A DNA stretch of 64,000 bases from Ruegeria intermedia (GCF_900129345.1 NZ_FQVK01000001.1:124001-188000), one strand, 5' to 3'. Counted from the stretch's first letter, positions 10,581 to 18,528 are shown. The notes: generated from the sequence alone by a model not told the origin. Numbers and translations: made by a program.

Positions 10581-11204
10581 ATGACCCGTCTTTACGCCAT
10601 TCTCGCAACCGTTGTTCTGGCCCTTGGCCTGGGCGCCATGTGGCTGATGACGCGTGGCGGGCCCGAGGACAAGTTCGCCCAATGCCGGACCAGCCAGATC
10701 GCCGGCGGCTCCGCCGCCATCGGCGGCCCGTTCGAGCTGATCAATTCCAAGGGCGAAACCGTGACCGACAAGGATGTGATCACCGAGCCGTCGCTGATCT
10801 ATTTCGGCTATACCTTCTGTCCCGATGTCTGCCCGCTGGACACCACCCGCAATGCCGAGGCCGTCGATATCCTGGCCGAGCGCGGCTATTCGGTGACGCC
10901 GATCTTCATCTCGATCGACCCCGATCGCGACACCCCCGAGGTGGTCGGCGATTTTGCCTACAACCTGCATGAAAAGATGATCGGTCTGACCGGAACGCCC
11001 GAGCAGGTCAAAGCCGCAAGCAAGGCCTACAAGACCTATTACAAGGCCCAGGACAAGAGCGACGAGTATTATCTGGTCGATCATTCCACCTTTACCTATT
11101 TCGTCACGCCGCAGGACGGGTTCCTGGAGTTCTTCAAGCGCGACGACACGGCCGAGCAGATGGCAGACCGGGTCGCCTGTTTCCTGGACCAGGCCGGGAA
11201 ATAG
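10581..11204 (+). CDS. senC: SCO1/SenC (PrrC) family copper chaperone-thioredoxin
   Basis: A 207-aa membrane-anchored thioredoxin-fold protein involved in copper delivery to cytochrome c oxidase CuA and in RegB signalling. The N-terminal anchor is YAILATVVLALGLGAMWLM. The copper site is intact: CPDVC within FGYTFCPDVCPLDT, and the distal His in VDHSTFTYFV. The ATG at 10581 is preceded by CAGGAA; a longer in-frame start at 10533 would run into the regB promoter region. It lies between regB and regA, the standard regB-senC-regA arrangement of this order, 79 bases upstream of regA. Confidence 0.93.
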   Translation: MTRLYAILATVVLALGLGAMWLMTRGGPEDKFAQCRTSQIAGGSAAIGGPFELINSKGETVTDKDVITEPSLIYFGYTFCPDVCPLDTTRNAEAVDILAERGYSVTPIFISIDPDRDTPEVVGDFAYNLHEKMIGLTGTPEQVKAASKAYKTYYKAQDKSDEYYLVDHSTFTYFVTPQDGFLEFFKRDDTAEQMADRVACFLDQAGK

Positions 11205-11212
11205 AGGGTGGT

Positions 11213-11240
11213 TTGACCTTTGGTGTGGCGCTGCTATTAT
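11213..11240 (+). promoter_or_regulatory. Predicted sigma-70 promoter for regA
   Basis: The sequence shows TTGACC, a 16-base spacer and TATTAT, followed by regA 43 bases downstream of the -10. It would let regA be transcribed separately from senC. The -10 matches the consensus at five of six positions, unusually good for this genome. Confidence 0.55.
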
Positions 11241-11283
11241 TCAACATCAAGCCTATCGGCAGGACATAGCAGAAAGATCCCAC

Positions 11284-11838
11284 ATGGCAGACAGTGCGCA
11301 GCTTGACATCGGCCCCGACAAATCCCTGCTTCTGGTGGATGATGACGAGCCGTTTCTGAGGCGTCTGGCCAAGGCGATGGAAAAGCGCGGGTTCGAGGTG
11401 GAAACCGCCGGATCGGTCGCCGCCGGACGTGCCATCGCCACCGCCCGCCCGCCCGCTTTTGCCGTGGTGGACCTGCGGCTCGAGGATGGCAACGGGCTGG
11501 ACGTGGTCGAGGTGCTGCGGGAAAAGCGCCCCGATTGCCGGGTGGTGGTTCTGACCGGATACGGCGCGATTGCAACCGCCGTGGCGGCGGTGAAAATCGG
11601 CGCGACCGACTATCTGTCGAAACCGGCCGATGCCACCGACATCACCAACGCGCTGCTGGCCAAGGGCGACGAACTGCCCCCGCCCCCCGAAAACCCCATG
11701 AGCGCCGACCGCGTGCGGTGGGAGCATATCCAGCGGGTCTATGAGCTGTGCGACCGAAACGTCTCGGAAACCGCGCGGCGTCTGAACATGCACCGCCGGA
11801 CTTTGCAGCGGATTCTGGCGAAACGCAGCCCGCGTTAA
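11284..11838 (+). CDS. regA: RegA/PrrA/ActR response regulator
   Basis: A 184-aa DNA-binding regulator paired with RegB. The receiver domain has the acidic pocket LLLVDDDEPF near residue 20 and the phosphorylated Asp at 63 in VVDLRLEDGNG, then a proline-rich linker (PPPPENP, about residue 135). The C-terminal Fis-like helix-turn-helix ends in SETARRLNMHRRTLQRILAK. Length and C-terminus match the highly conserved RegA family. It activates or represses many energy-generating pathways under low oxygen in relatives; nas, petABC and cytochrome genes here are plausible targets, but no site was proven. Confidence 0.95.
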   Translation: MADSAQLDIGPDKSLLLVDDDEPFLRRLAKAMEKRGFEVETAGSVAAGRAIATARPPAFAVVDLRLEDGNGLDVVEVLREKRPDCRVVVLTGYGAIATAVAAVKIGATDYLSKPADATDITNALLAKGDELPPPPENPMSADRVRWEHIQRVYELCDRNVSETARRLNMHRRTLQRILAKRSPR

Positions 11839-12017
11839 CACCGGGTCGCGTTACGCCGGTTGGAAATTCAGGGTAGGATTGGAAGCAGGCTGGAATGGCG
11901 GCTCTGCGGACGAAACTGCCATTCGACGTTTTCCCATCAATGGCCGCTTCCAGGCTGTGAGGTAAATCGGCCGTCAACAAACATTGACGCCCCGGGACTG
12001 CGCGGATGCTCGTGCGC

Positions 12018-12689
12018 CTAGTTTGAGCGAGCGACCCTTTCCAAGGCAGCGGCCCAGTCCTCGAGATGGCTGTCGTAGTAGGGTCCCTGTTCCGACTTGA
12101 ACGTCACGATGCCGTCACTGTCCAACACATAAAGCCGTTCTGGTTCTCCTGCATAATCCGCGTTTATTCGATTGTCTGGCCAATCCAGCACAACCGGATT
12201 TTTGAATTCGTATGCCCTTCGCCAGTCATTAGCGACCTTGGCACGGTCCTCCAAATTGATGGGCTGTGAATACAGTATGCCGGCAGCTCTGTTCGATTCT
12301 GTGTTCCACCCATCTGTTGGATGCGCCTCCAATACATAGACAAAAACGAATTGCACTCGACCACCGTAGTGCTCGATCAGTTGCTTCATCCTATCTGATT
12401 GGCGACGGAAAACCGGGCAAGTGTAACACCCAAATATCAGCGAGACAGGAGCGCCGCGCAGATCGGAGAGGGCCAGAAGTCCAGAAGAGATACCGCCTTC
12501 GGCTTTCAGAGTGTGAGCGGCAAAATCGGGGGCGGTTTCACCCACTTGAGCGAGACACCGATGCTCTTGGTCTGCAGCCGTCCTCAGGTAGTCGCGGAAT
12601 GCAGATTTGCTCAAGCCCATAGCGTCTTTGAAATCGGCTTCCGACATGTCATCCATCTGGTCCCGCATTTCGAACGCAATTCGGCTCAT
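12018..12689 (-). CDS. Deiodinase-like thioredoxin-fold protein (Cys form)
   Basis: A 223-aa soluble protein. The motif LIFGCYTCPVFRRQ around residue 92 aligns with the active-site region of iodothyronine deiodinases, with Cys (CxxC) where animals have selenocysteine. It is followed by FVYVLEAHPTDGWNTESN, matching the deiodinase EAH-x-SDGW segment, and NLEDRAKVANDW. Family knowledge: bacterial homologues are redoxin-like and mostly uncharacterised. The ATG at 12689 is chosen for its GAGGGG ribosome site 8 bases upstream; an in-frame GTG lies 24 bases further out. The gene and its flanks are visibly lower in G+C than their neighbours, suggesting acquisition. An ordinary AhpC/TSA-like role cannot be excluded. 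Confidence 0.78.
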   Translation of the reverse strand: MSRIAFEMRDQMDDMSEADFKDAMGLSKSAFRDYLRTAADQEHRCLAQVGETAPDFAAHTLKAEGGISSGLLALSDLRGAPVSLIFGCYTCPVFRRQSDRMKQLIEHYGGRVQFVFVYVLEAHPTDGWNTESNRAAGILYSQPINLEDRAKVANDWRRAYEFKNPVVLDWPDNRINADYAGEPERLYVLDSDGIVTFKSEQGPYYDSHLEDWAAALERVARSN

Positions 12690-12730
12690 AGAAACATCCC
12701 CCTCGATCCGCACAATAGCAGGAACCGAAG

Positions 12731-12747
12731 CATACCTGAAAGGTATG
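12731..12747. promoter_or_regulatory. Perfect inverted repeat upstream of the deiodinase-like gene
   Basis: CATACCT-GAA-AGGTATG is a 7-base perfect inverted repeat 42-58 bases upstream of the start at 12689. On the minus strand a possible -10 (TATTGT) lies just downstream, and the repeat would overlap the -35 region. It is best read as an operator; no candidate regulator gene is adjacent. Confidence 0.4.
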
Positions 12748-12825
12748 TATCCATAGCGACATTGGGGTGCGACGCGGAATTCAGCAGGTATGGGCTCAAA
12801 GCAGACCTCCAGCCAAAGTCATTTT

Positions 12826-13419
12826 CTATAGCAGCGCCAGCAGCTCCGCATGCCGCGCCGTATATGCTTGCCGCACCTCGACCGGTGGCCTCAGCGTGAT
12901 CTGCAACCCCTCCATCACCGCCGCGTCCGGTCGGCCGAAGAACTTGCTTGCCTCGGCCTCGGAAAACCCCGCGATCTGGGTGGCCTCCATCCAGGCGCTG
13001 ATCCGGTCGGCCTTCTTGATCTGACGTTTCACCGTTTTCGGCACCGCGGCGGGCAGGCCGAAGCGGATGTGGATTGCCGCCGCCAGCCGGTCGTCCAGCG
13101 CGCCGTAACCGGGGCCGACCGCCGCCTTCACCGGCGAGATCATGTCGCCGATCACATATTCCGGCGCATCGTGCAGCAGCGCCGCCAGCCGCCATTTCAC
13201 CGGCGCCTTGGGGGCGATCCGGCCGAACAGCTCTTCGACCAGCAGGGAATGCTCGGCCACGGAATAGGCGAAGTCGCCCGCCGTCTGGCCGTTCCAGCGC
13301 GCCACGAAAGCCAGCCCATGGGCGATATCCTCGATCTCGATATCCACCGGCGTCGGGTCCAGCAGGTCCAGCCGGCGGCCCGACAGCATCCTCTGCCATG
13401 CCCTGGGTTGTGTTGCCAT
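12826..13419 (-). CDS. HD-domain phosphohydrolase, YfbR/5'-nucleotidase-like
   Basis: A 197-aa HD-superfamily protein. The metal-binding residues are visible in order: AEHSLLVEEL (His), then LLHDAPEYVIGDM (His-Asp pair), and a distal KKADRISAWMEA Asp near residue 145. This order and the VIGDM(I/V)SPVK segment match the YfbR-like dNMP 5'-nucleotidase group. The substrate is not shown by the sequence. It is a single-gene unit on the minus strand, separated from the secreted-protein gene by a 206-base divergent region. Confidence 0.8.
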   Translation of the reverse strand: MATQPRAWQRMLSGRRLDLLDPTPVDIEIEDIAHGLAFVARWNGQTAGDFAYSVAEHSLLVEELFGRIAPKAPVKWRLAALLHDAPEYVIGDMISPVKAAVGPGYGALDDRLAAAIHIRFGLPAAVPKTVKRQIKKADRISAWMEATQIAGFSEAEASKFFGRPDAAVMEGLQITLRPPVEVRQAYTARHAELLALL

Positions 13420-13625
13420 TCTGCCATGCCCCTTTCGTGCCGAATGTGCCTGAAACGCGGGTTCGTGCTATGCTTAAGCCATCCTGATCACCGGCTGCCA
13501 ACAGTTTCTTGAGCAATCGTGCTTTGAACCGGCACGCGGGGATCACGACATCAAGGCTGAGGGGGGCGCGCGTTCCTCCCGGCGTGCCCCTCTCGGATCG
13601 AAACCCGAACCGAAAGGAGCTTGTC

Positions 13626-13940
13626 ATGTTCAAGCGTTTGTTGGGAATGGCCCTGGTCTTTGGAATGGCTGCGGCTGCGCCGCCCGCATCGGCTCAGAAC
13701 TGCGCCCTGCGCGCGGATGTGATCGCCAAATTGCAGCAGATCTATTCCGAAGAGCTGGCCTTTGGCGGATTGCAGAACACGCGGGGCGGTCTGACGGTCA
13801 TGGAGGTATGGGCCTCGCGCGCCACCGGCACCTATACCGTGTTGATGACCCACGCCAACGGCATCAGCTGCATTGTCGCCGCCGGCACCGATTTCTTCGA
13901 AGTGACGCCCAAGGCCCCGGCTGAAGGGGCGCCCAGTTGA
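13626..13940 (+). CDS. Small secreted/periplasmic protein of unknown function
   Basis: A 104-aa protein with a clear signal peptide (MFKRLLGMALVFGMAAAAPPASA, cleavage likely before QNCALR). The mature part is about 80 residues with two Cys (NCALR and ISCIVA), which could form a disulfide, and a predicted beta-rich segment VMEVWASRATGTYTVLMTH. AAAGGAG lies 6 bases before the ATG. It precedes ahcY by 96 bases on the same strand, but a separate ahcY promoter is likely. I do not recognise a function. A GC-rich hairpin at 13559-13592 lies upstream, in the 206-base gap that follows the HD gene. Confidence 0.7.
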   Translation: MFKRLLGMALVFGMAAAAPPASAQNCALRADVIAKLQQIYSEELAFGGLQNTRGGLTVMEVWASRATGTYTVLMTHANGISCIVAAGTDFFEVTPKAPAEGAPS

Positions 13941-13971
13941 CTTGACGCCGGCGACGCGCCCGCCATCCACA

Positions 13972-13999
13972 TTGCCACTTTTCCCCAACGGTGTTAGGG
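13972..13999 (+). promoter_or_regulatory. Possible ahcY promoter
   Basis: TTGCCA, a 16-base spacer and TTAGGG end 37 bases before the ahcY ATG. The same layout (TTGCAA-16-TTAAGG) precedes the tRNA gene at 49.5 kb, which supports a local -10 variant. The segment also forms a CAACGG/CCGTTG hairpin (13986-14015), so it could instead be a structured leader read from an upstream promoter. Confidence 0.35.
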
Positions 14000-14036
14000 C
14001 CTGCCCAAACCGTTGTTGATCGGAATGGAGCATCTG

Positions 14037-15425
14037 ATGGCCGGCGACTACATCGTCAAAGACATTTCACTGGCCGGGTTCGGCCGCAAGGAACTGGATA
14101 TTGCTGAAACCGAAATGCCGGGCCTGATGGCTCTGCGTGCGGAATACGGCGACAGCAAGCCGCTGAAAGGGGCGCGCATCGTCGGGTCATTGCACATGAC
14201 GATCCAGACCGCCGTTCTGATCGAAACGCTGGTCGCGCTGGGCGCGGATGTGCGCTGGGCGTCGTGCAACATCTTCTCGACCCAGGACCACGCGGCGGCG
14301 GCCATCGCCGAGGCGGGCATTCCGGTCTTTGCCATCAAGGGCCAGACTCTGGAAGAGCATTGGGACTATCTCGACAAGTCTTTCCTGTTCGAAGACGGCC
14401 CGAACCTGATCCTGGACGATGGCGGCGACGCCACACTGTACATCCTGCTGGGCGCGCGCGCCGAAGCGGGCGAGGACATCATCCCCGTCCCGTCCTCGGA
14501 AGAGGAAGAAGTCATCAAGGCGCAGATCAACAAGCGGATGGCCGCCAGCCCGGGCTGGTTCACCAAGGTGCGCGATCAGATCAAGGGCGTGTCCGAGGAA
14601 ACCACCACCGGCGTCAACCGCCTGTATCAGCTGGTCAAGGACGGCCACCTGCCGTTCCCGGCGATCAACGTGAATGACAGCGTCACCAAGTCCAAATTCG
14701 ACAACAAATACGGCTGCAAGGAATCGCTGGTCGATGGCATCCGCCGCGCCACCGACACGATGATGGCCGGCAAGGTTGCCGTGGTCTGCGGTTATGGCGA
14801 CGTGGGCAAGGGCTCGGCCGCGTCCCTGCGCGGCGCCGGTGCCCGCGTGAAGGTGACCGAGGTCGACCCGATCTGCGCCCTGCAGGCCGCGATGGACGGG
14901 TATGAGGTGGTTCTGCTGGAAGACGTGGTTTCGACCGCCGACATCTTCATCACCACCACCGGCAACAAGGACGTGATCCGCATCGAGCACATGCGCGAGA
15001 TGAAGGACATGGCCATCGTCGGCAATATCGGCCATTTCGACAACGAGATTCAGGTGGCCAGCCTGCGCAACCACAAATGGACCAACATCAAGGATCAGGT
15101 GGACATGATCGAGATGCCCTCGGGCAACCGCATCATCCTGCTGTCCGAAGGCCGTCTGCTGAACCTGGGCAACGCCACCGGGCACCCGTCCTTCGTGATG
15201 TCGGCGTCGTTCACCAACCAGGTTCTGGCCCAGATCGAGCTGTGGACCCGTGGCGACAAGTACGAGAACAAGGTCCATATCCTGCCCAAGCACCTGGACG
15301 AAAAGGTCGCGCGCCTGCATCTGGACCGGATCGGCGTCAAGCTGACCAAGCTGAACAAAGAGCAGGCCGATTACATCGGTGTCACGCCCGAAGGCCCGTT
15401 CAAGCCCGAGCATTACCGGTATTGA
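14037..15425 (+). CDS. ahcY: Adenosylhomocysteinase (S-adenosyl-L-homocysteine hydrolase)
   Basis: A 462-aa NAD-dependent enzyme splitting S-adenosylhomocysteine into homocysteine and adenosine, relieving product inhibition of methyltransferases. Recognisable blocks include [16 protein letters not shown] and [14 protein letters not shown] (substrate domain), the [13 protein letters not shown] catalytic segment, the Rossmann loop [18 protein letters not shown], and the C-terminal [13 protein letters not shown] ... PFKPEHYRY tail. The ATG at 14037 has GGAG six bases upstream and gives the expected [10 protein letters not shown] start. It is followed at once by a strong terminator, so it is probably monocistronic. 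Confidence 0.97.
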   Translation: MAGDYIVKDISLAGFGRKELDIAETEMPGLMALRAEYGDSKPLKGARIVGSLHMTIQTAVLIETLVALGADVRWASCNIFSTQDHAAAAIAEAGIPVFAIKGQTLEEHWDYLDKSFLFEDGPNLILDDGGDATLYILLGARAEAGEDIIPVPSSEEEEVIKAQINKRMAASPGWFTKVRDQIKGVSEETTTGVNRLYQLVKDGHLPFPAINVNDSVTKSKFDNKYGCKESLVDGIRRATDTMMAGKVAVVCGYGDVGKGSAASLRGAGARVKVTEVDPICALQAAMDGYEVVLLEDVVSTADIFITTTGNKDVIRIEHMREMKDMAIVGNIGHFDNEIQVASLRNHKWTNIKDQVDMIEMPSGNRIILLSEGRLLNLGNATGHPSFVMSASFTNQVLAQIELWTRGDKYENKVHILPKHLDEKVARLHLDRIGVKLTKLNKEQADYIGVTPEGPFKPEHYRY

Positions 15426-15443
15426 TCGGTCGGAAGTTCGCGG

Positions 15444-15472
15444 AAAAGGCGGCCATCCGGGCCGCCTTTTTT
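15444..15472. terminator. Bidirectional rho-independent terminator after ahcY and the DUF899 gene
   Basis: AAAAGGCGGCC pairs with GGCCGCCTTTT around a 5-base loop, followed by TT on the plus strand; the minus strand also ends in a T run. It lies between two convergent stop codons (15425 and 15480), so it serves both genes. Confidence 0.85.
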
Positions 15473-15479
15473 GTTGCGG

Positions 15480-16127
15480 TCAGCGCAGCGGCGGCACGAA
15501 ATCGCCGCGCCCCTGCGGCGTCAGGTCCAGAATGTTCCACAGGGGCCAGACCGCGTCGACATGGCGCGGATGCCAGTCGCTGGGTTCAAAGAACAGCTCG
15601 GAGCTCCAGAAATGGTGGATGCCATCCGCATCGCGCTGAAACACGGTCAGGATCGGCAACTGGCTTCCGTCCTCGGTCTCGGCCAGATAGTCTTGCTGGT
15701 AGGTCGTGTCCAACGCGGAATACAGCGGCAGATCCTGCCAGCCCATGCGCCGGCGCAGCGCGGCCAGGGCATCCGGCGTATTCTGCGCCACGACCGCAAA
15801 GGCGGTTTTTCGGGTCAGATGCGCGACCTGCCCGGTCAGCCCGTCCAGAAAGGCCGCGCACATGGGGCAGGGGTCCTGCGCCTTGGGGCCGAACATCAGC
15901 GAATACACGACCAGAGTGTCATGGTCGCCGAACAGGCTGGAAATCGGGGCAGTGTTGCCGCCGAGATCCCGTAAGGCATAGTCCTGCGGGATCCGGCCGC
16001 CTTTGGGCAGGGCGCGGCGCAGTGCGGCCACGTCCTCGACCCGCGCACGCAAATCGGCTTCGGCGGCCAACAGGGCATTTCGGGCGGTTCGGTACGCGGC
16101 GCTTTCGTTGGGTAGGGCGACGGGCAT
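15480..16127 (-). CDS. DUF899-family thioredoxin-like protein
   Basis: A 215-aa cytoplasmic protein of the DUF899 group. It shows the family core SLFGDHDTLVVYSLMFGP, a CPMC motif at the position of a thioredoxin active site, FLDGLTGQVAHL, and the C-terminal HHFWSSELFF...WPLWNILDLTPQGRG block. It is presumed redox-active, but the reaction is unknown. The ATG at 16127 has AAGGAG upstream. A 24-base palindrome lies 20 bases before the start and probably controls it. In other genomes this family is often linked to ArsR-type regulators; none is present here. Confidence 0.82.
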   Translation of the reverse strand: MPVALPNESAAYRTARNALLAAEADLRARVEDVAALRRALPKGGRIPQDYALRDLGGNTAPISSLFGDHDTLVVYSLMFGPKAQDPCPMCAAFLDGLTGQVAHLTRKTAFAVVAQNTPDALAALRRRMGWQDLPLYSALDTTYQQDYLAETEDGSQLPILTVFQRDADGIHHFWSSELFFEPSDWHPRHVDAVWPLWNILDLTPQGRGDFVPPLR

Positions 16128-16146
16128 GACGGGTCTCCTTGGATCA

Positions 16147-16170
16147 TTATTTAACTGCTATGTTAAATAA
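16147..16170. promoter_or_regulatory. ArsR-like palindromic operator upstream of the DUF899 gene
   Basis: TTATTTAAC-TGCTAT-GTTAAATAA is a perfect 9-base inverted repeat with a 6-base spacer, strikingly AT-rich in this GC-rich setting. Size and composition resemble ArsR/SmtB-family operators. It sits 20-43 bases upstream of the minus-strand start and could overlap the promoter. The regulator must be encoded elsewhere. Confidence 0.55.
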
Positions 16171-16314
16171 AGAGCCCGAACAGATCAAGGCGCGGGCTGC
16201 ACGGCGTGGTCTACGGGGAACATGCCCGATTTTTCCCTTTGTGCTTTTCCTGCCAGCCGCTACCGTTCCTCCAGCGCCGCAAAGGCCGGACCCCAACCCA
16301 TACAGGAGAGGACA

Positions 16315-16656
16315 ATGGGAAAACGTGACGAGTTGATCGCCAAATACGCGGATGATCTGAAGAACAAGTGCGGGATGGACCCCGACATGGACCTGTTGAC
16401 CAAGGTGACGATCGGTTGCGGGCCTTCGATCTATGACGCGGATGCCGCAACCGTGGCCGCCAGCCAGGAAGGCGAGCTGGAGACGGTCAAGAACAACTTC
16501 CTGATCAAGAAACTGGGCCTGTCGGATGGCCCCGAGCTGATGGAAGCGATCAACAAGGTCATCGAAACCTACGGCAAGTCCGAGCGCAACAAATACCGCG
16601 CGGTGGTCTATTACATGCTGACCAAGCATTTCGGCAAAGAGTCCGTCTACGGCTGA
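16315..16656 (+). CDS. DUF2853 family protein
   Basis: A 113-aa cytoplasmic protein beginning MGKRDELIAKYADDLKNKCG and ending YRAVVYYMLTKHFGKESVYG, both typical of DUF2853. It is mostly helical, with no membrane segment or catalytic motif. AGGAGAGG lies upstream of the ATG at 16315. It is flanked by its own terminator at 16675-16707, so it appears monocistronic. Function is unknown. Confidence 0.82.
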   Translation: MGKRDELIAKYADDLKNKCGMDPDMDLLTKVTIGCGPSIYDADAATVAASQEGELETVKNNFLIKKLGLSDGPELMEAINKVIETYGKSERNKYRAVVYYMLTKHFGKESVYG

Positions 16657-16674
16657 TCCCGCCGCGACATTCGG

Positions 16675-16707
16675 AAACGCCCGTCCGACTGGTTCGGCGG
16701 GCGTTTT
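16675..16707 (+). terminator. Rho-independent terminator after the DUF2853 gene
   Basis: AAACGCCCG pairs with CGGGCGTTT around a 14-base loop, ending in TTTT. It starts 18 bases after the stop at 16656. Confidence 0.8.
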
Positions 16708-16738
16708 GCATTTGAATCATACTCTATTGATTTGGCGT

Positions 16739-16767
16739 TTGAAAAACCGCCGTGCTCTGGGCTACGT
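16739..16767 (+). promoter_or_regulatory. Predicted promoter of an intergenic small RNA
   Basis: TTGAAA, a 17-base spacer and CTACGT form a good sigma-70 promoter in a gap without a plus-strand gene. The expected start is near 16774. The nearest downstream plus-strand features are structured RNA and a terminator. Confidence 0.5.
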
Positions 16768-16773
16768 TCAACC

Positions 16774-16873
16774 CGTGACCAGGACGGTCAGAACCAGAGA
16801 TTTCTTTGCGTGTGGTGAGTAGGGAGCACGCGGGGTAGGGAAGGTTCTGCATCGTCAGGGCCTTCCCTTTTTT
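16774..16873 (+). ncRNA. Candidate trans-acting small RNA, about 100 nt
   Basis: Between the DUF2853 terminator and the EVE-gene stop lies an apparent independent unit with promoter, structured body and terminator. Visible structure: TGACC-AGGAC-GGTCA hairpin (16776-16790), GCGTG/CACGC stem (16808-16831) with a purine-rich GGTGAGTAGGGAG loop, and AGAACC (16790-16795) complementary to GGTTCT (16843-16848). The 3' end is a terminator, AGGGAAGG/CCTTCCCT plus six T. No start codon with a ribosome site and a sensible peptide is evident. Not recognised as SRP, 6S, tmRNA or RNase P RNA. Confidence 0.55.
16837..16873 (+). terminator. Rho-independent terminator of the candidate small RNA
   Basis: AGGGAAGG pairs with CCTTCCCT over a 16-base loop and is followed by TTTTTT ending at the EVE-gene stop codon. 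The T run is on the plus strand only, so it does not serve the convergent minus-strand gene. Confidence 0.7.
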
Positions 16874-17295
16874 CAATCCGGTTCGGTCTGGCCCAATTCG
16901 CAGATCACCGCCCATTCGGCATCCGAGACGGGCTGCACCGAGAGGCGCGAGTTCTTGACCAGCACCATGTCGGCCAGCCGGGGATCAGCCTTGATCTGGT
17001 CCAGCGTGACCGGTTTGGCGAAGGGGCGCACTGCCTTGATGTCCACGCAGTCCCACCGGTCGTCATCGGTGGTGCTGTCGGGATGGGCCTCGGCGCAGAC
17101 CTCGACGATGCCGACGATCGCTTTGTCCTTCTGCGAATGATAGAAAAACCCCCGGTCGCCCAGCTTCATCTGCCGCATGAAATTGCGGGCCTGATAGTTG
17201 CGCACCCCGTCCCATTCCTCGCCCGCGTCGCCCTTGGCGACCTGCTGGTCCCAGCTCCATGTCGAGGGTTCGGATTTGAACAGCCAATGCGCCAT
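16873..17295 (-). CDS. EVE (PUA-like) domain protein
   Basis: A 140-aa single EVE domain. The family signature is present: HWLFKSEPSTWSWDQ at the N-terminus, W-x-GVRNYQARNFMRQMKLGDRGFFYHS, then VGIVEVC. EVE domains bind modified bases in DNA or RNA and are related to thymocyte nuclear protein 1. The start at 17295 overlaps the preceding stop by one base (TGATG), so it is translationally coupled to the YciI gene and probably part of the tsaD-gpsA operon. The target in this organism is unknown. Confidence 0.9.
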   Translation of the reverse strand: MAHWLFKSEPSTWSWDQQVAKGDAGEEWDGVRNYQARNFMRQMKLGDRGFFYHSQKDKAIVGIVEVCAEAHPDSTTDDDRWDCVDIKAVRPFAKPVTLDQIKADPRLADMVLVKNSRLSVQPVSDAEWAVICELGQTEPD

Positions 17296-17564
17296 CAGCC
17301 GATGACCTTCTTCCACGGGATCAGTTCGACCGATTTGAACAGACCGGCCTTGGCATAGGGGTCGTTGTCGGCCCAGGCCTGTGCGGCGGACAGATCCTCG
17401 ACATCAAGGATGACCAGCGACCCGATCATGGCATCGCCGTCCAGCAACGGCCCGGCCTGTGCGACCACGCCGGTTTCTTCGATATAGGCCAGGTGCGCGG
17501 CGCGGTTGTCCAGACGGGTCTGCAGGGCGCCGTCCTTGTCGCGGGCGATCAGGGCGATAAGCAT
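17295..17564 (-). CDS. YciI-like protein
   Basis: An 89-aa dimeric ferredoxin-like-fold protein. It starts MLIALIARDKDGALQTRLDNRAAHLAYI, with the conserved R..HLAYI His, and contains GPLLD-(x)n-GSLVILD and the A-x-W-x-x-NDPYAKAGLF motif with the conserved Asp. These features define the YCII family. It sits 1 base downstream of gpsA and overlaps the EVE gene. In many alphaproteobacteria gpsA, YciI and EVE genes are linked, but the reaction is unknown. Confidence 0.88.
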   Translation of the reverse strand: MLIALIARDKDGALQTRLDNRAAHLAYIEETGVVAQAGPLLDGDAMIGSLVILDVEDLSAAQAWADNDPYAKAGLFKSVELIPWKKVIG

Positions 17565-17565
17565 G

Positions 17566-18528
17566 TCATTCCTCCTTGAGTGGGCGACTGAGCAGGGATT
17601 GCAGGGCCTCGGCGACACTGTAGGCGCCACGGCTGAGCTGCGCCACCGTCTGGCAGATGGGCATGTCCAGCCCCTCGGCCGCGGCGATGGCGGCCATTGC
17701 ATTTGCCGTGGCCACGCCTTCGACGGTGGTCGCGGCGTCAAAGGACTCGCTGCGGCCCAGCGACAAGCCGAACCGGAAGTTGCGCGACAATTCGGACGAG
17801 CAGGTCAGGACCAGATCGCCCAGACCCGACAGGCCCATCAGCGTCTCGGGCCGAGCGCCGCGCATCGCGGCAAAGCGCTGCATCTCGGCAAAGCCGCGCG
17901 TCATCAGGGCCGCGCGGGCGCTGTCCCCCAGACCCGCGCCGATGCAGGCCCCGCAGGCGATGGCCATCACGTTCTTCAACGCGCCGCCCAGCTCGGCCCC
18001 GGTCACGTCGGTAGTCCGGTAGAGCCGCAGGTTGGCGGTGGTCAGCGTCTGTTGCAACTGGGCGCCCAGGTCCGCGTCGGCGCAGGCCAGGGTCAGCGCC
18101 GTAGGCAACCCGCGGGCGATGTCATCGGCAAAGCTGGGCCCGGTCAGCAAGGCAGTGCGGGCGCCGGGCAGCACCTGTTCGATCACGGCAATCGGACCGA
18201 GGCCTGTGGACAGTTCGATGCCTTTGCAGCAGGCCACCAGGCTGCGACCCTGCAGGTCCGCCGCATGGTCCGACAGGACATCGCGCAGCTTTTGCATGGG
18301 CACCGCCAGCAACAACTCGTCGCTTTGACAGGCCAGGGCGATTTCAGCGGTCACAGTGATCGCGTCGGGCAGGGTGACACCCGGAAGGCGCGTGTCGTTG
18401 CGGCGGGTCGCCTGCATCGTCTGCGCCCGCTCGCCCGACCGGGCCCACAAGGTGACCGGACCCTTGCCCGCCAACGAGATCGCCAGCGCGGTGCCGAAGG
18501 CGCCCGATCCAAGGACCGAGACGTTCAT
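17566..18528 (-). CDS. gpsA: NAD(P)H-dependent glycerol-3-phosphate dehydrogenase
   Basis: A 320-aa enzyme reducing dihydroxyacetone phosphate to sn-glycerol-3-phosphate for phospholipid synthesis. The N-terminal dinucleotide loop is [16 protein letters not shown]. Later motifs are [38 protein letters not shown] with the catalytic Lys, and [22 protein letters not shown]. It overlaps tsaD by 4 bases at its start, a common gene pairing. Confidence 0.96.
   Translation of the reverse strand: MNVSVLGSGAFGTALAISLAGKGPVTLWARSGERAQTMQATRRNDTRLPGVTLPDAITVTAEIALACQSDELLLAVPMQKLRDVLSDHAADLQGRSLVACCKGIELSTGLGPIAVIEQVLPGARTALLTGPSFADDIARGLPTALTLACADADLGAQLQQTLTTANLRLYRTTDVTGAELGGALKNVMAIACGACIGAGLGDSARAALMTRGFAEMQRFAAMRGARPETLMGLSGLGDLVLTCSSELSRNFRFGLSLGRSESFDAATTVEGVATANAMAAIAAAEGLDMPICQTVAQLSRGAYSVAEALQSLLSRPLKEE

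Noticed and set aside
13986..14036. SAM/SAH or SAH riboswitch upstream of ahcY (AATGGAGCA resembles the 3' part of the SAM/SAH element)
   Set aside because: The hairpin-loop segment needed to form the pseudoknot with the ribosome site is missing, and the conserved SAH core is not present; only a simple CAACGG/CCGTTG hairpin is seen.
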